NCBI GenBank assembly: GCA_965204835.1
Contig: OZ242017.1
Location: forward strand, 682,001-746,000
Source: VXMT01 sp965204835
GTDB lineage: Bacteria > Chloroflexota > Dehalococcoidia > UBA2979
Length of the DNA: 64,000 nt
Direction: 5' to 3'
Shown here: positions 33,801-43,000 of the stretch, piece after piece
Layout: every line of letters begins with the position of its first letter
How positions within the stretch are numbered: the first letter of the stretch is position 1
The notes under the pieces: generated by a model
The model's input: the letters and a program-made list of their open reading frames with translations, nothing else
The model's database searches: none
What the model was told of the DNA's origin: nothing
Program-made: the position numbers and the translations under genes

Positions 33801-36572
33801 GCTCAACGTGACCTGGTAGGCGCCCCCGCCGTCTTCGAAGTCGGGCGGGCTGGCGAAGGTCAGCCGCCCCGTCGGCTGGTTGAACTCGAACGCGTCCGCA
33901 TCGGCGCCGCTGAGCGCCGTCCTGCTGCCAACGGCGCCCCAGTTTGTTGCCGAGCGCTCCGGATCCCGCTTCGTGTACGTGGCGACGCGGACGACCTGGC
34001 CCGGGCTGGGACGAACCACCTCGTCGAGGTCGATGACCGTGTCTCCCTCGATGAGCGGTTCCTCGTTGACGTCCGTGAGGGTCACGGTGACCGCGAGCGT
34101 GCCGACGCGGTTGCCGGCGTCGGAGGCGCGCAGGATCACGTCGTACGTCTCGTCGTGGTTGCCGTTGGTCTCCCGGTCGTAGTCGGGCGTGTCGATGAAG
34201 CTCAATTCACCAGTGAGGTCGTCGAACTCGAAGTAGCGCGCATCCGCACCGGTCAGGCTCAGCCAGGTGCTGTCGCCGCCCTCGGGGTCGCTGGCGGTGT
34301 ACGTGCCGACGGTGGTGGTGCTGTTCTCCTCGATGGTGACTTCGGCTTGCCCGGTGACCTCGGGGGGCTCGTCGACGTCGGTGACGGTGACGGTGACGGT
34401 GATGCTGTCAGTCAGGCCATACGGATCGGAGGCGGTGACCATGATCTCGTAGGAGTCGCGCGCCTCGTAGTCGAACGAGGTGTCCGCGCGGACCTGCCCC
34501 CCGGATGTACTCACGAGGCTGAAGAACTCGGCGTCGGCTCCACTCAGCGTGTAGGTCAGTGGCCGGCTCTCGGGGTCGGTGGCGGAGACAGTAGCGACAA
34601 CCGTCGACGGGCGGTTGTTCTCCGGCACCGAGTTCTCAGCAGTCGCCGCGGTGAACGCCGGTCGCAGGCTGGGGACAACCTTGATGATGCGGTCCGAACT
34701 GCCGCTGGACGTGGTGAGGTACAGCGCGCCGTCAGGTCCGAGCAGCGGGGTCCGCAGCCGCCCGTAGGTGATGTAGAGATCGGGCACGAAGACCTGGCTC
34801 ACGAACGCACCGTTCGAGTCGAACTGGAAGATGCGCAGCGACACCTCCTTCAGCGTGGCCACCGCCATCCGCCCGTTCCACTGCTTCCAGTCGGCGCCGT
34901 GAAGAAACACCCCGCCGGCAGTGGCCAGCGTGGGGTCACCGGACGACCACTTCGCCTCGATGGCGTCGGGGAACTCCGCCAGGTCGGTCATGGGGACCTT
35001 CTGGTTGTAGTCGGGCACGGGGTTCCAGCCGTAGTTGCCGCCGGCAGTGAGCAGGTTGATCTCGTCGTCGATGGCCGGGCCGTGTTCGACAGCCCATATC
35101 TCGTTCGTGTTGGGCCGGCGCGCCAGGCCCTGCGGGTTGCGGTGGCCGTAGGTGTAGATGCGCGTGCCGAAGGGGTTGCCCGGGGCGGCGGCGCCAGTCG
35201 AGGCGTCGACGCGCAGCACCTTCCCACCAAGCGACGTGAGATCCTGCGGCGCCGTCCCCGAGCTTCCGTCACCCGTCGCGATCCAGAGATAGCCTTCCGG
35301 GCCGAAGAGCAGCCTGCAGCCGCTGTGACGCCTGGCAGCCGGTATGTCCCCGACGAGCGGGTCGTTCGCCCTCGTGGCTGACGTGTACCCCTCGTCGATA
35401 GTCCACGCGACGACCTGGGCGCTACTCTCGCTATCGTTCTGGCAGGTGTAGAAGCGGCGGTTCGTGGCGAAGGCAGGGTCGGCCACGATCGCCATGAAGC
35501 CTGCCTCTTCCACCGCGTAGAGGTCGCCCAGGTCGGCGGTGACCTCCTGGACCGTTCCGTCGGCGAGCCGGGCGCTGAGCACCCCCGCCCGCTGGGTGAA
35601 CAGGATGGTCCCGTCGGGAGTGAAGGTGAGGTCCCAGGGGATGTCGAGCCCGGTCACGACGTCAACGACGGTGATGCCGGGCGCGGCCTCGCGCGCGGCG
35701 ACCACGTGACTCGAGACGACCTTGGCGCTCTTGTTGGCGCCGTGCCCGTCCCGATAGGAGGCCAGCGCGCGGATGTACATCCCGGCGTGTGTGCTCGCCG
35801 GGATGTAGCTGGCGCCCACGCCGGTCAGACGGGTCCAGTGGACCCGGTCCTGGGACCGCTGCCACTCCCAGGTCACCGATCGCAGCCTCCCGTCGGGGTC
35901 GTTGAGTGTTGCCCGCAGCGTCGTCCACACGCGGGGCCGGACGGGGAAGAAGGTGACGGTCCCCGGCTCATCGACGTTCGTGACGGTGATCGTCACCTGC
36001 AGCTCGGCGGTGAGCGCGCCCGCGTCCGTGGCGATCACCGTGACGTCGTATTCGGACTTCGCCTCGTGGTCGAGGGCGCCCTTCGTTCGCAGCTGGCCCG
36101 ACAGACGGTCGATGGCGAACGTCCCCGCGTCAGGGCCGCCAAGCGAGTAGCTGAGCGAGCCACCCTCCGGGTCCGTCGCGGCGAACGCGTCGCCGATCGG
36201 CTGGCCGGCGGCGGTGTTCTCGTCGACGCTGCGTGTGTCCGTCGTGGCGGGAAACGTCGGCGGCTGGTTGACCGACGCCACGTCCGTGCTGGCCCCGTCG
36301 CTCAGGGCAGTGGCGGAGTTGACCGGACGCGAGGAGGCCCCGTGGACTGGCCCCGCCGCGGTCGCGGCGTAGGCGCCCGTCCTCCAGGCCGCCCGGTCGG
36401 CCGTCGCTAGCTCGAGGCGGCGGTCCGCCGACCAGGACGTCGCCGCCCCGGCGGGCTCGGCCGCCATCGCCTTGGATCCACCATCAGCGCACGCCGCAGT
36501 GGCGACTGCGACGACCGCCACAGCCCCGCACAGGCTGTAGAGAGCAGCGCGCCACCAACCTTCACCCGCCAC
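30861..36572 (-). CDS. Giant surface protein with sorbosone/glucose dehydrogenase-like domain
   Basis: About 1903 residues. GTG 36572 is preferred because GGGGAG lies seven bases before it; GTG 36602 is the longest option. Secretion signal (LYSLCGAVAVVAVATAACAD); a cadherin repeat; then residues about 300-640 form a soluble PQQ sugar-dehydrogenase-like propeller (GLDIPWDLTFTPDG, HSGCRLLFGPEGYLWIATGD, YTYGHRNPQGLAR, EHGPAIDDEINLL), with key family signatures intact. Next are four or more cadherin repeats, a tandem-95/VCBS-like region (DEDGSIEIDVLANDRDPEDG), a Gly linker, the shared propeller, the cadherin-like sandwich and two C-terminal modules, with a short extra tail ending GEGGEASD. May oxidise a sugar at the cell surface. 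Confidence 0.8.
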   Translation of the reverse strand: MAGEGWWRAALYSLCGAVAVVAVATAACADGGSKAMAAEPAGAATSWSADRRLELATADRAAWRTGAYAATAAGPVHGASSRPVNSATALSDGASTDVASVNQPPTFPATTDTRSVDENTAAGQPIGDAFAATDPEGGSLSYSLGGPDAGTFAIDRLSGQLRTKGALDHEAKSEYDVTVIATDAGALTAELQVTITVTNVDEPGTVTFFPVRPRVWTTLRATLNDPDGRLRSVTWEWQRSQDRVHWTRLTGVGASYIPASTHAGMYIRALASYRDGHGANKSAKVVSSHVVAAREAAPGITVVDVVTGLDIPWDLTFTPDGTILFTQRAGVLSARLADGTVQEVTADLGDLYAVEEAGFMAIVADPAFATNRRFYTCQNDSESSAQVVAWTIDEGYTSATRANDPLVGDIPAARRHSGCRLLFGPEGYLWIATGDGSSGTAPQDLTSLGGKVLRVDASTGAAAPGNPFGTRIYTYGHRNPQGLARRPNTNEIWAVEHGPAIDDEINLLTAGGNYGWNPVPDYNQKVPMTDLAEFPDAIEAKWSSGDPTLATAGGVFLHGADWKQWNGRMAVATLKEVSLRIFQFDSNGAFVSQVFVPDLYITYGRLRTPLLGPDGALYLTTSSGSSDRIIKVVPSLRPAFTAATAENSVPENNRPSTVVATVSATDPESRPLTYTLSGADAEFFSLVSTSGGQVRADTSFDYEARDSYEIMVTASDPYGLTDSITVTVTVTDVDEPPEVTGQAEVTIEENSTTTVGTYTASDPEGGDSTWLSLTGADARYFEFDDLTGELSFIDTPDYDRETNGNHDETYDVILRASDAGNRVGTLAVTVTLTDVNEEPLIEGDTVIDLDEVVRPSPGQVVRVATYTKRDPERSATNWGAVGSRTALSGADADAFEFNQPTGRLTFASPPDFEDGGGAYQVTLSANDGVLSSHLDITVNVANVDERDTHPVQLDAQRGVINVPLTATLTDPDNVVSATWQWQRSTSRTGAWTDIAGTNSRAYTPTGEDRGQYLRATVVYEDGHAAGKSADATTEFTTRNECVSNTPPVLPDTLDDITIPEDTPPGRNVGRRIRATDSENDPLVYSLSGATEFVIGRTTGQIRVAAAAAFDYDQGQRNYVLTVTAADGCGGSVDTVGVTIRVTDVNEAPVATGDAPTLDEDGSIEIDVLANDRDPEDGVLSLVSSLPSLPRRGSATVDTTTNRITYTPRADYHGADSFTYRVQDDGSPRLSSTATVSITIRPVNDAPTFGAATARRSVAESAGEGDPVGDPVTATDVDTADVLTYRLSGADAFAFEIDDDGQITVASGVTFDASTQDTYTVTVAADDGNGGTASVDVTITVTARPTRAPAIFAGGGGGPPPGPEPSDEDFEWTVTHDLDALDDGHSSPTGMWSDGTTLWLADNAAGADDGVYAYDLASGARLEAREFALREQNRAPRGVWSDGETMWVSDSGQDRLFAHDLASGARLEAREFELARRNRDARGIWSDGETMWVLDGGKDGLFAYKLESGEFIREYALAEVNNDPHGIWSDGTTVWVSNHDPKRLYAYRLPVAEAPEGTEQPEIAELERAPGEDFKELSKAGNNSPRGIWSDGDAMYVADANDSKVYSYNMPDAIDARLASLTLTAIDIGAFDPGRTDYEGAIDGGVTETVVTAEAMQRRAEVAIDPPDADGDESNGHQAALAEVRAITVTVTSADGTRQNVYRVSLDPAEDEPWPHCLRGEVAVGFSLVLYEGGSVEALASCAQSRDVAALYTLHEGVYVAYILGAPDFVNQRFRDLYADGVPALTTLVASSTGPPSNDPVGELAAPQSWPDCLRGEIAGGFSLVLYEGGSVEELAACAQSLGVTAVYALTDGEWVSFIPGAPGVVNRAFRELFPDGMPAVVPLLVSSERLPGAGSGEGGEASD

Positions 36573-36732
36573 TCGCTGGCTCCCCATTGCTGATGCGAGC
36601 ACTGTTGCGTCCAGGGAAGGTGTGAGGAGACAACTGCACTATAACCTCTTCACCGTGCGCTACGAGGCACGCCGTCCCGGACCACATGCTCCCGGTTCGG
36701 CGCTGGGGGACTGCTGCGGATGGAGCAGGTGG

Positions 36733-36951
36733 CTAGGGGACTTCCGGTCCGGGGACGGTCAGTGACAGCTGGCGAGACAGCATCCGGCCATCCTCGGTGC
36801 AGATTGCGGAGCCGCCGTCGCTGAGTGGCTCTTGCCACGTGAGGGTGACTTCTGAGTCGCCAGGCGTCGCAGACAAGTGCGTCGGCGCCCCGGCGCTGTG
36901 TTTGAGTCGACCTGAGCGGTTGATTGCCCGAACATCACTGAGACAACACAA
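36733..36951 (-). pseudogene. Fibronectin type III domain relic
   Basis: The frame includes GAPTHLSATPGDSEVTLTWQ then EPLSDGGSAI, a clear FnIII opening strand set as found in multi-FnIII surface proteins, preceded by VRAINRSG, the end of another FnIII unit. No start signal, signal peptide or complete domain is present. It marks a deleted or recombined surface-protein gene upstream of the 30.9-36.6 kb gene. Confidence 0.5.
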
Positions 36952-37231
36952 ACGACGCGGCGACAGCGATGATTCCGGGAATCGCCATTCGGCTATTCAT
37001 GCCCGTAATATCAACCCCATTTCCCGGAGGCTTCTCGCTCGTTAAGAATTGTCTCGGCAGGACTATGTCCTACCGAGTTGATCGTGGGCGCCCTCGCCGG
37101 TTCTCAGGCTCCTGACCGTCCGGTGGGCCGCGCGTCTTCAACTCGTAAGGTACGTCCGCACCTACGTTTCCCGTAAGGTTCCTGCGCCCATTGCGCGTGC
37201 GTTTCGTTGACACCAGGCTTCGAGGAGTTGA

Positions 37232-37267
37232 CCCAACGGCTATGGGCATATGCCCATAGCCGTTGGG
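37232..37267. promoter_or_regulatory. 36-bp perfect palindrome upstream of the kinase gene
   Basis: The two halves are exactly complementary, centred between 37249 and 37250 (core TATGGGCATATGCCCATA, flanked by CCCAACGGC/GCCGTTGGG). Allowing one extra G on the right the symmetry extends to TGAC/GTCA. The half-site ATGCCCATA also occurs at 26815 and 26991. Probably a dimer-binding operator, although cruciform or terminator roles are possible. Confidence 0.6.
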
Positions 37268-37461
37268 GTCATAGAACCCTTGATGTCCCCAGCCTCCGGG
37301 ACTACCGTTCCGGAAGGTCCTCTGTCGCCCGGACGGAGGTTTCTATGCGGTCAGCCCGGACCGTTGTCCATTCCCACCCTCGAATCTGATCCCTGCCTTG
37401 AGCAATGGCGGGCAACTTGTTCGGCAGGCACATGACGATGGGTCCCGTTTGGAGGGTGGCC

Positions 37462-38724
37462 TTGTCTGACGGAGCCAGCAGACGGAGCCTCCACCTGTTA
37501 GAGAAGACGATCGACGCCGTCGGGCTGCGCGGTTGGGCCCTCAACCAGATCGACCCTGAGGGCCTGAGAAATATTGGAAATATACTCGCCTGGATGCACT
37601 GGGCCCTGGTTGCCGTGGGGTTCTTTCAGCTGTTGTATCGACCTTCACAGGGGTACTGGTCCGCTCATTTTGTCGCGTACTTCGCGATCCTCGCGCTGTT
37701 GATCACGTTTAACGGGTACTTCCACCACCTGGTGTTGTCGAACAAGACGGTGACGCGGCGCTGGGTCCTGGCCTTCTGCACATTGGACGTGGCTCTGCTC
37801 TCGGCGGCAATCGCGATAAGTGATGGCTTCGGCCATTACTACTTCCACCTGCTTTACTATCCCCCGCTGGCCTTCCTGGCTGTGACGTTCACTTCCTTCA
37901 GGCTCAACATGGCCCTGGCGACCCTGGTAGCCGTCATCTACCTGGGGCTGAGCCTCACGGCGGGCGATGGTCTGGACTTCGAGGCAAGTGATGAGAAGCC
38001 GCTCCTGATGAGGATAGTCGTCATGTATATGGTCGTCGCCCTGGTGAATCTCATCTCCAGGTTCGAGCGAAGGCGGTGGAGGCAGGCGGTGGCGCGCGAA
38101 CAGGCGCTGTTGCGTGAGGGCACGGAGCTGTCAAGAACGATCCACAACACGATGGCCCAGTCTGCCTACATGATCGGGCTGGGACTGGACAGAATCAGGG
38201 AGCTTGCAGACAGGTCAAATGATGATCTGATGTCCGCTCTCGAGGAGACTTCCAGCCTCACCCGGTCGGCGATGTGGGAGCTGAGACACCCGATTGAACT
38301 CGGGGACATCCTCGACGGCATGGAACTGGGTGGTGTGCTGGAGTCATTGGTCGCGAGTTTCTCGTCTATCTCCTCAACTCCCGCCGAGTTCATCCAGACG
38401 GGGGACGAACCATCCCTGTCCACCTCCACGCGGGGCGCGCTGTTCTCTATCGCCCACAACGCTCTGACCAACGCGCTCCGCCACTCGAACGCGGATCAGG
38501 TGCGCGTCCGCCTGGACTTCGACGCGGTCGCCCTTCGCATGTCGATCTCGGACAACGGCGAGGGTCTCCCCGTTGACTACGCAACGCGGGGCAAGGGCTT
38601 CAAGAACATGAGCGAGGACGCCGAGCGTGTCGGCGGAACGATCATCGTGGAACCGAGTGTGGCCGATGGCGGGACCGCCGTGACCTGTGTAGCGCCCTAC
38701 GGACCTGCCATGGAAGGGGATTGA
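37462..38724 (+). CDS. Membrane sensor histidine kinase (NarL-type)
   Basis: About 420 residues. I favour TTG 37462, which has GGAGGG five bases upstream, over ATG 37405; the 19 extra residues do not look conserved. The N-terminal half holds about six hydrophobic helices (WALVAVGFFQLLY, FVAYFAILALLITF, FHLLYYPPLAFLAVTF) and few extracytoplasmic residues. A HisKA_3-like box with phospho-acceptor His in TELSRTIHNTMAQS (codon 38143-38145) follows. The ATPase domain has an N box (NALTNALRHS), G1 (DNGEG) and a GKGFKNMSEDAERVGG lid. One base separates the stop from the response-regulator start, so they form a two-component pair. The signal is unknown. Confidence 0.85.
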   Translation: MSDGASRRSLHLLEKTIDAVGLRGWALNQIDPEGLRNIGNILAWMHWALVAVGFFQLLYRPSQGYWSAHFVAYFAILALLITFNGYFHHLVLSNKTVTRRWVLAFCTLDVALLSAAIAISDGFGHYYFHLLYYPPLAFLAVTFTSFRLNMALATLVAVIYLGLSLTAGDGLDFEASDEKPLLMRIVVMYMVVALVNLISRFERRRWRQAVAREQALLREGTELSRTIHNTMAQSAYMIGLGLDRIRELADRSNDDLMSALEETSSLTRSAMWELRHPIELGDILDGMELGGVLESLVASFSSISSTPAEFIQTGDEPSLSTSTRGALFSIAHNALTNALRHSNADQVRVRLDFDAVALRMSISDNGEGLPVDYATRGKGFKNMSEDAERVGGTIIVEPSVADGGTAVTCVAPYGPAMEGD

Positions 38725-38725
38725 A

Positions 38726-39412
38726 ATGCCACCGGTCAGGGTGCTGCTCGTGGATGACCATCCCTTCGTCCGGGACGGGCTCCAGCAACTGCTGGAACGT
38801 TCCGGCGAGTTCGAGGTGGTGGGACACGCCGGCGACGGGCATGAGGCGGTGCGGATAGCCAAGTCCGTGGTACCCGACCTGATCATCATGGATGTACTGA
38901 TGCCGGGCAAAGACGGCATCGAGGCCTGCCGGGAAATCAGCGAAACGCATCCGGACACCAGCGTGGTCATGCTCACCGCGTCGACCGAGAGGAATGCGGT
39001 CCTGGAGGCGGTGGCCGCGGGCGCAGCCGGCTACGTCCAGAAGTTCACCCCGACGGAAGATCTGCTCACGACGGTCAGGGACGTGGCCAGGGGCGAATAC
39101 AGGATGCCCCGGGACGCCATGCGACGGGTGTTCGCGCGTCTGCGCAACACTCCCGGACAGCATGACCCGCCAATGCAGAAGAAACTCACGCAGAGGGAGC
39201 AGGAGATACTCGTACAGTTCGCCAGAGGCATGTCGTACTCCGCCATCGCCGAATCCCGGGGCAACCGCCCTACGACGGTCCGCAACACCATTTACGGCAT
39301 ACAGGACAAGCTGGGATTCAACAGCAAGCAGGAGGTCGTTGTCTGGGCCGTTCGTCGAGGCCTGCTGGACGACATGGTGGAGGCGGACGACCCCCAGCTC
39401 GCCGCGCAGTGA
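38726..39412 (+). CDS. LuxR/NarL-family response regulator
   Basis: 228 residues. The receiver domain (1-125) has the acidic pair D10-D11, phospho-acceptor D56 in LIIMDVLMPGKDG, a conserved Thr/Ser (VVMLTAS) and Lys (VQKFTPTEDLL). The C-terminal LuxR-type HTH (about 155-215) reads LTQREQEILVQFARGMSYSAIAE then RPTTVRNTIYGIQDKLGFNS, with KQEVVVWAVRRGLLDD after it. It is coupled to the kinase gene. A decayed copy of its 3' part lies at 48584-49141. The palindrome upstream of the kinase gene is a plausible autoregulatory site, but this is inference. Confidence 0.9.
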   Translation: MPPVRVLLVDDHPFVRDGLQQLLERSGEFEVVGHAGDGHEAVRIAKSVVPDLIIMDVLMPGKDGIEACREISETHPDTSVVMLTASTERNAVLEAVAAGAAGYVQKFTPTEDLLTTVRDVARGEYRMPRDAMRRVFARLRNTPGQHDPPMQKKLTQREQEILVQFARGMSYSAIAESRGNRPTTVRNTIYGIQDKLGFNSKQEVVVWAVRRGLLDDMVEADDPQLAAQ

Positions 39413-39442
39413 CGAGCGAGCGCGGGGCGTGCGTACACTGCT

Positions 39443-39727
39443 GTGTTAGCCACTGATTCCGCTCGGCCGGGGTTGCGGCGCCTCCTCGGGTTCGGCCTCC
39501 TCATCGGCGCGATCGCCGGCGCATGTGTATCACTGGCCCAGGCGCAGGATAGGGACGCCGACAGCACACGTGACGGCGCCACCGACCTCGGTGAGATCAG
39601 CGACCTGGATGGACCGCAGTTCCCCCGGAACGAGCTCGACGGCCTCGACGACACGGTCGACTACTACGCGTTCCAGCTCGCGTACCCCGCGACGGTCGGC
39701 CTCGGTCTGAGACGCGCCCACCGTTGA
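39443..39727 (+). pseudogene. Truncated secreted protein, pre-peptidase-type N-terminus
   Basis: GTG start; signal peptide RLLGFGLLIGAIAGACVSLAQA; then ADSTRDGATDLGEISDL and NELDGLDDTVDYYAFQLAYP, the start of a bacterial pre-peptidase C-terminal-like beta-sandwich in which VGLGLR should be followed by about 60 more residues. Instead the frame ends after RRAHR. The same N-terminal block follows the decayed response regulator at 48584, where it continues slightly further (LRQLDFDADLYLEGLG). So this is a truncated gene that belongs next to the regulator. Confidence 0.6.
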
Positions 39728-40014
39728 TGCAAGTCCTGTGGCCCGTACGTTGGCGCACTACCTGCTGCCGGAACTTTCTGAGCCCGAGGCGGTCACGCGG
39801 CTGGCGTCTGCAGATTCTGGTGGAGACCACGGAGCCGCAGCGGAGCACGCAGAGTGCGGCACACCCGCCGGAGTTCATCGCGACCCCATCCAGCGCGTTG
39901 CGCCGACCACGCGCGGGACGAACCACGCCCCACTGCACCACATCAGGCGGTGCGCTCGAAGGACACGCTCCGTAGTGCTTGCGGTACAGACGACGTATGT
40001 CCGCAGCTCGGGCT
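39728..40014. other. Non-coding stretch
   Basis: 287 bases between the truncated gene and the end of the giant leftward gene. I see no gene, strong hairpin or repeat. Confidence 0.4.
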
Positions 40015-43000
40015 TCAGCCGCGCCTGACGGTCAGCGGCGTTGCGGTCGGGACGCCCTCCTCGAACAGCTCGCGGAAGTCGTCGTTCACGAACCCGGGCG
40101 CACCGAGGATGTACGAGACCCAGACGCCGTCACTGAGCACGTAGAGCGACGTGATGCCGAGTCCTTCCGCACAGACCGCGAGTTCATCGACGCTGCCGCC
40201 CTCGTAGATGACGAGGCTGAAGCCCTCCGCGAGTTCACCCTGCAGGCACGTCGCGAACGGCCCGACGGGCGTCGAGGCTGCCAGGGCCGCCGTCGCCGGA
40301 CCCTCGCTCTTCACCGTCAGCGGCGTGAGCGCGGGCACGCCGTCGGCGAAGAGCCCGGCGAAGCGTTCGTTCACGAAGTCGGGCGCGCCGACGATGTAGG
40401 GCACGTACTCGCTGCCGCTCAGCGCGTAGAGCGCCGTGACGTGGCGGCCTTCGGCGCAGCTCACGAGGCCTTCGAGGCTCCCGCCCCCCGAGACGACGAG
40501 GCTGAAGCCGATGTCGATCGCGCCGCGCAGGCAGTCCGGGGCGGCTTTGCCCGCCTCCTCTTCACCGAGCACCACGCGGTAGATGCGCATGCGACTGCCA
40601 TCGGGCGAGGTCACCGTGACGGTGACCTCCAGCCCCGGGATCAGTCGCAGTTGGTGCCCGTTTGCGGGGTCGCCGTCGTGGTCGGACGGCTCTATCCCAA
40701 CGCCGGCGTCGGGTTGGATGGGTGTTGCCGTGACGGTTGAGATGTTGCCGTGGGGGATCGTCTCGCTCGCGTAGTCGTGGCGCAGCGGCGAGAACTCCCC
40801 GAAGTCGACACTCCCGATCTCGAGCGCCTCGAGGCGCGCGTCGGTCGCGTCGGGCATGTTGTAGCTGTAGACCTTGCCGTCGTTCGCGTCGGCGACGTAC
40901 ATCACCGCGCCATCCGACCAGATGCCCCGAGGGCTGTTGTTGCCCACGCGCCCCGGCTCCGTGAAGTCCTCCTTGCTCACCCGCTCGAGGACGAGATCCT
41001 CGGCCTCGTCTTCCTCGCTCGCTCCTCCGTCGCCATCCGCCGACACGGGCAAGCGGTAGGCGAAGAGCCGTTTCGCGCCGTGGTCGCCAACCCAGATCGT
41101 GACGCCGTCCGACCAGAGGCCACGCGGGTCGCCGTTCGCGTCGGCGAGGGCGTACTCCGCGATGAACGCGCCGCTCTCCAGGTCGTAGGCGAAGAGGCTG
41201 TCCTTGCCGCCGTCGAGCACCCAGATCGTCTCGCCGTCGGACCAGATGCCGCGCGCGTCCGCGTTCCGCCTCGCGAGCACGATCTCGCGCTCCTCGAGGC
41301 GCTCGCCGCTCTCCAGGCTGTAGGCGAAGAGCCGTTCATGGCCGCTGTCGGAGACCCACAGCGCCCCCTCGCCGTCTGACCAGACGCCGCGCGGCGCGCG
41401 GTTGGTCTCGTGCAGCGCGAACTCGCGGTCCTCGAGGCGCTCGCCCGTCTCGAGGTCGTAGGCGTAGACGGCGTCGCCTGCGCCCTCCGCGTTGTCGAGG
41501 ATCCAGAGCGTCTCGCCGTCGGACCAGCCGCCCTCCGGTGCGGCATTGCTCTCGTCCAACGCCTCGATGTCGCGATCGACGGTCCACTCGAAGTCCTCCT
41601 CGCTCGGGGTCGGTCCGGGGGGCGGCCCGCCACCCCCGCCGGGGATGCCGACGAAGGTCGGAGGTGCGGCAGGACTGGCCATGACGGTGATGGTCACCTC
41701 GATGGTTGCCGTCTCGCCCGCTCTGTCGCGCGCCTCGACCGTCACGCTGTACGTGTCCTGACTCGCGATATTCGTGGTCGCGACGGTGATCTGGCCGCTG
41801 TTGTCGATGTCGAACGAGGACGCGTCGGCACCCTGGAGCTCGTAGCTGAGCGTGTCGCCGGTGTCGATGTCGGTGGCGGTCAGCGGGGCCCCCACCCTGT
41901 CACCCTCCTGGGCGCTCCCCGGCACGCTGCGCTCCGCCGTCGCGGAGGCGAAGGTCGGGGCGTCGTTCACGCCGTCAATGGTCAGCGACACGGCGGCCGG
42001 CCTGGCGGACGTGAGCTCCGGCACGCCTTGCCCATCGTGGTCCTCCCTGGCCCTGTAGGTGAAGCTGTCCGAGCCGTGGTAGTTGGCGTTCGGGGTGTAG
42101 GTGATCGTGCCGTCGCTGTTCAACGTGGCCGAGCCGTTGGATGGCCGGCTGATCGACGTGACGGTCAGGTCGTCGTTCTCGGGGTCGGTGTCGTTGGCGA
42201 GCACGTCGATCGTGACTGACCTGTCCTCGGACAGCGAGGCCGCGTCGTCCTCCGCCGTCGGCGCCTCGTTCACATCGCTGATCCCGATCGTCAGGGTGGC
42301 CGTGCCAACCGCCCCGAACTGGTCGGTGGCTCGGACGGTGACCGAGTAGCTCATAGTCGTCTCGTAGTCGAGCTGTGCTCCCTGCTTCACGGTGATCTGG
42401 CCCCTGGAGTCGATCGCGAACTGGTCCGAGACGAGCGAGTAGGTGAGCCGATCTCCCTCCGGGTCGGTGAATCTCACGAGCACGACGTTCCTCCCGGGGC
42501 GGGCGTTCTCCGGTACGTCGGCGACCTGGGGCAGCGGGTCCGGCGGCACAGGGGGAGCGTTCGCCGAGGCGTCGTTGACCGTCCTGAAGGAGGTGGCGGC
42601 CGTGAGGGTGACCTCGTCCGTCCCACTCCCGTCCCTGTAGGTGACGTGCGCACGCAGGTAGTGGTTGACGTCGTCGGGCTCTGCCGTATAGGTGCTGGCA
42701 TTGGTGTTGGCGATGTCCGTCCACGGGCCCGACGTGCTCGACGAGCGCTGCCACTTCCACGTCTGCGTGGAGACGATGTCGGGGTCGGTCAGCGTCGCCT
42801 GGAGGGGCTCTCCGTTGACACCCGTCTGCGGCATCACCGTGAGCGCCCCGATTTCCTCGATGTTCGTGACGGTGACGGTGATGTCGAGGGCGCCATTCAG
42901 CGACCCGTCGTTGGCGTTGAGGGTGATCTCGTAGGTGTTGTCGCCTCCATCGTCGGTCGGCGCCTCGTAATCCTGGGCCGCGAAGGTGAGTCTGCCGTTG

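Larger units (their letters stand above)
36573..37461. promoter_or_regulatory. Intergenic region between giant gene and kinase gene
   Basis: About 890 bp between divergent genes. It holds a fibronectin III relic (36733-36951), an imperfect palindrome at 37054-37076 (TCGGCAGGAC, TAT, GTCCTACCGA), two CGTAAGGT direct repeats near 37145-37185 and a perfect 36-bp palindrome at 37232-37267. No intact gene is supported. Confidence 0.45.
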
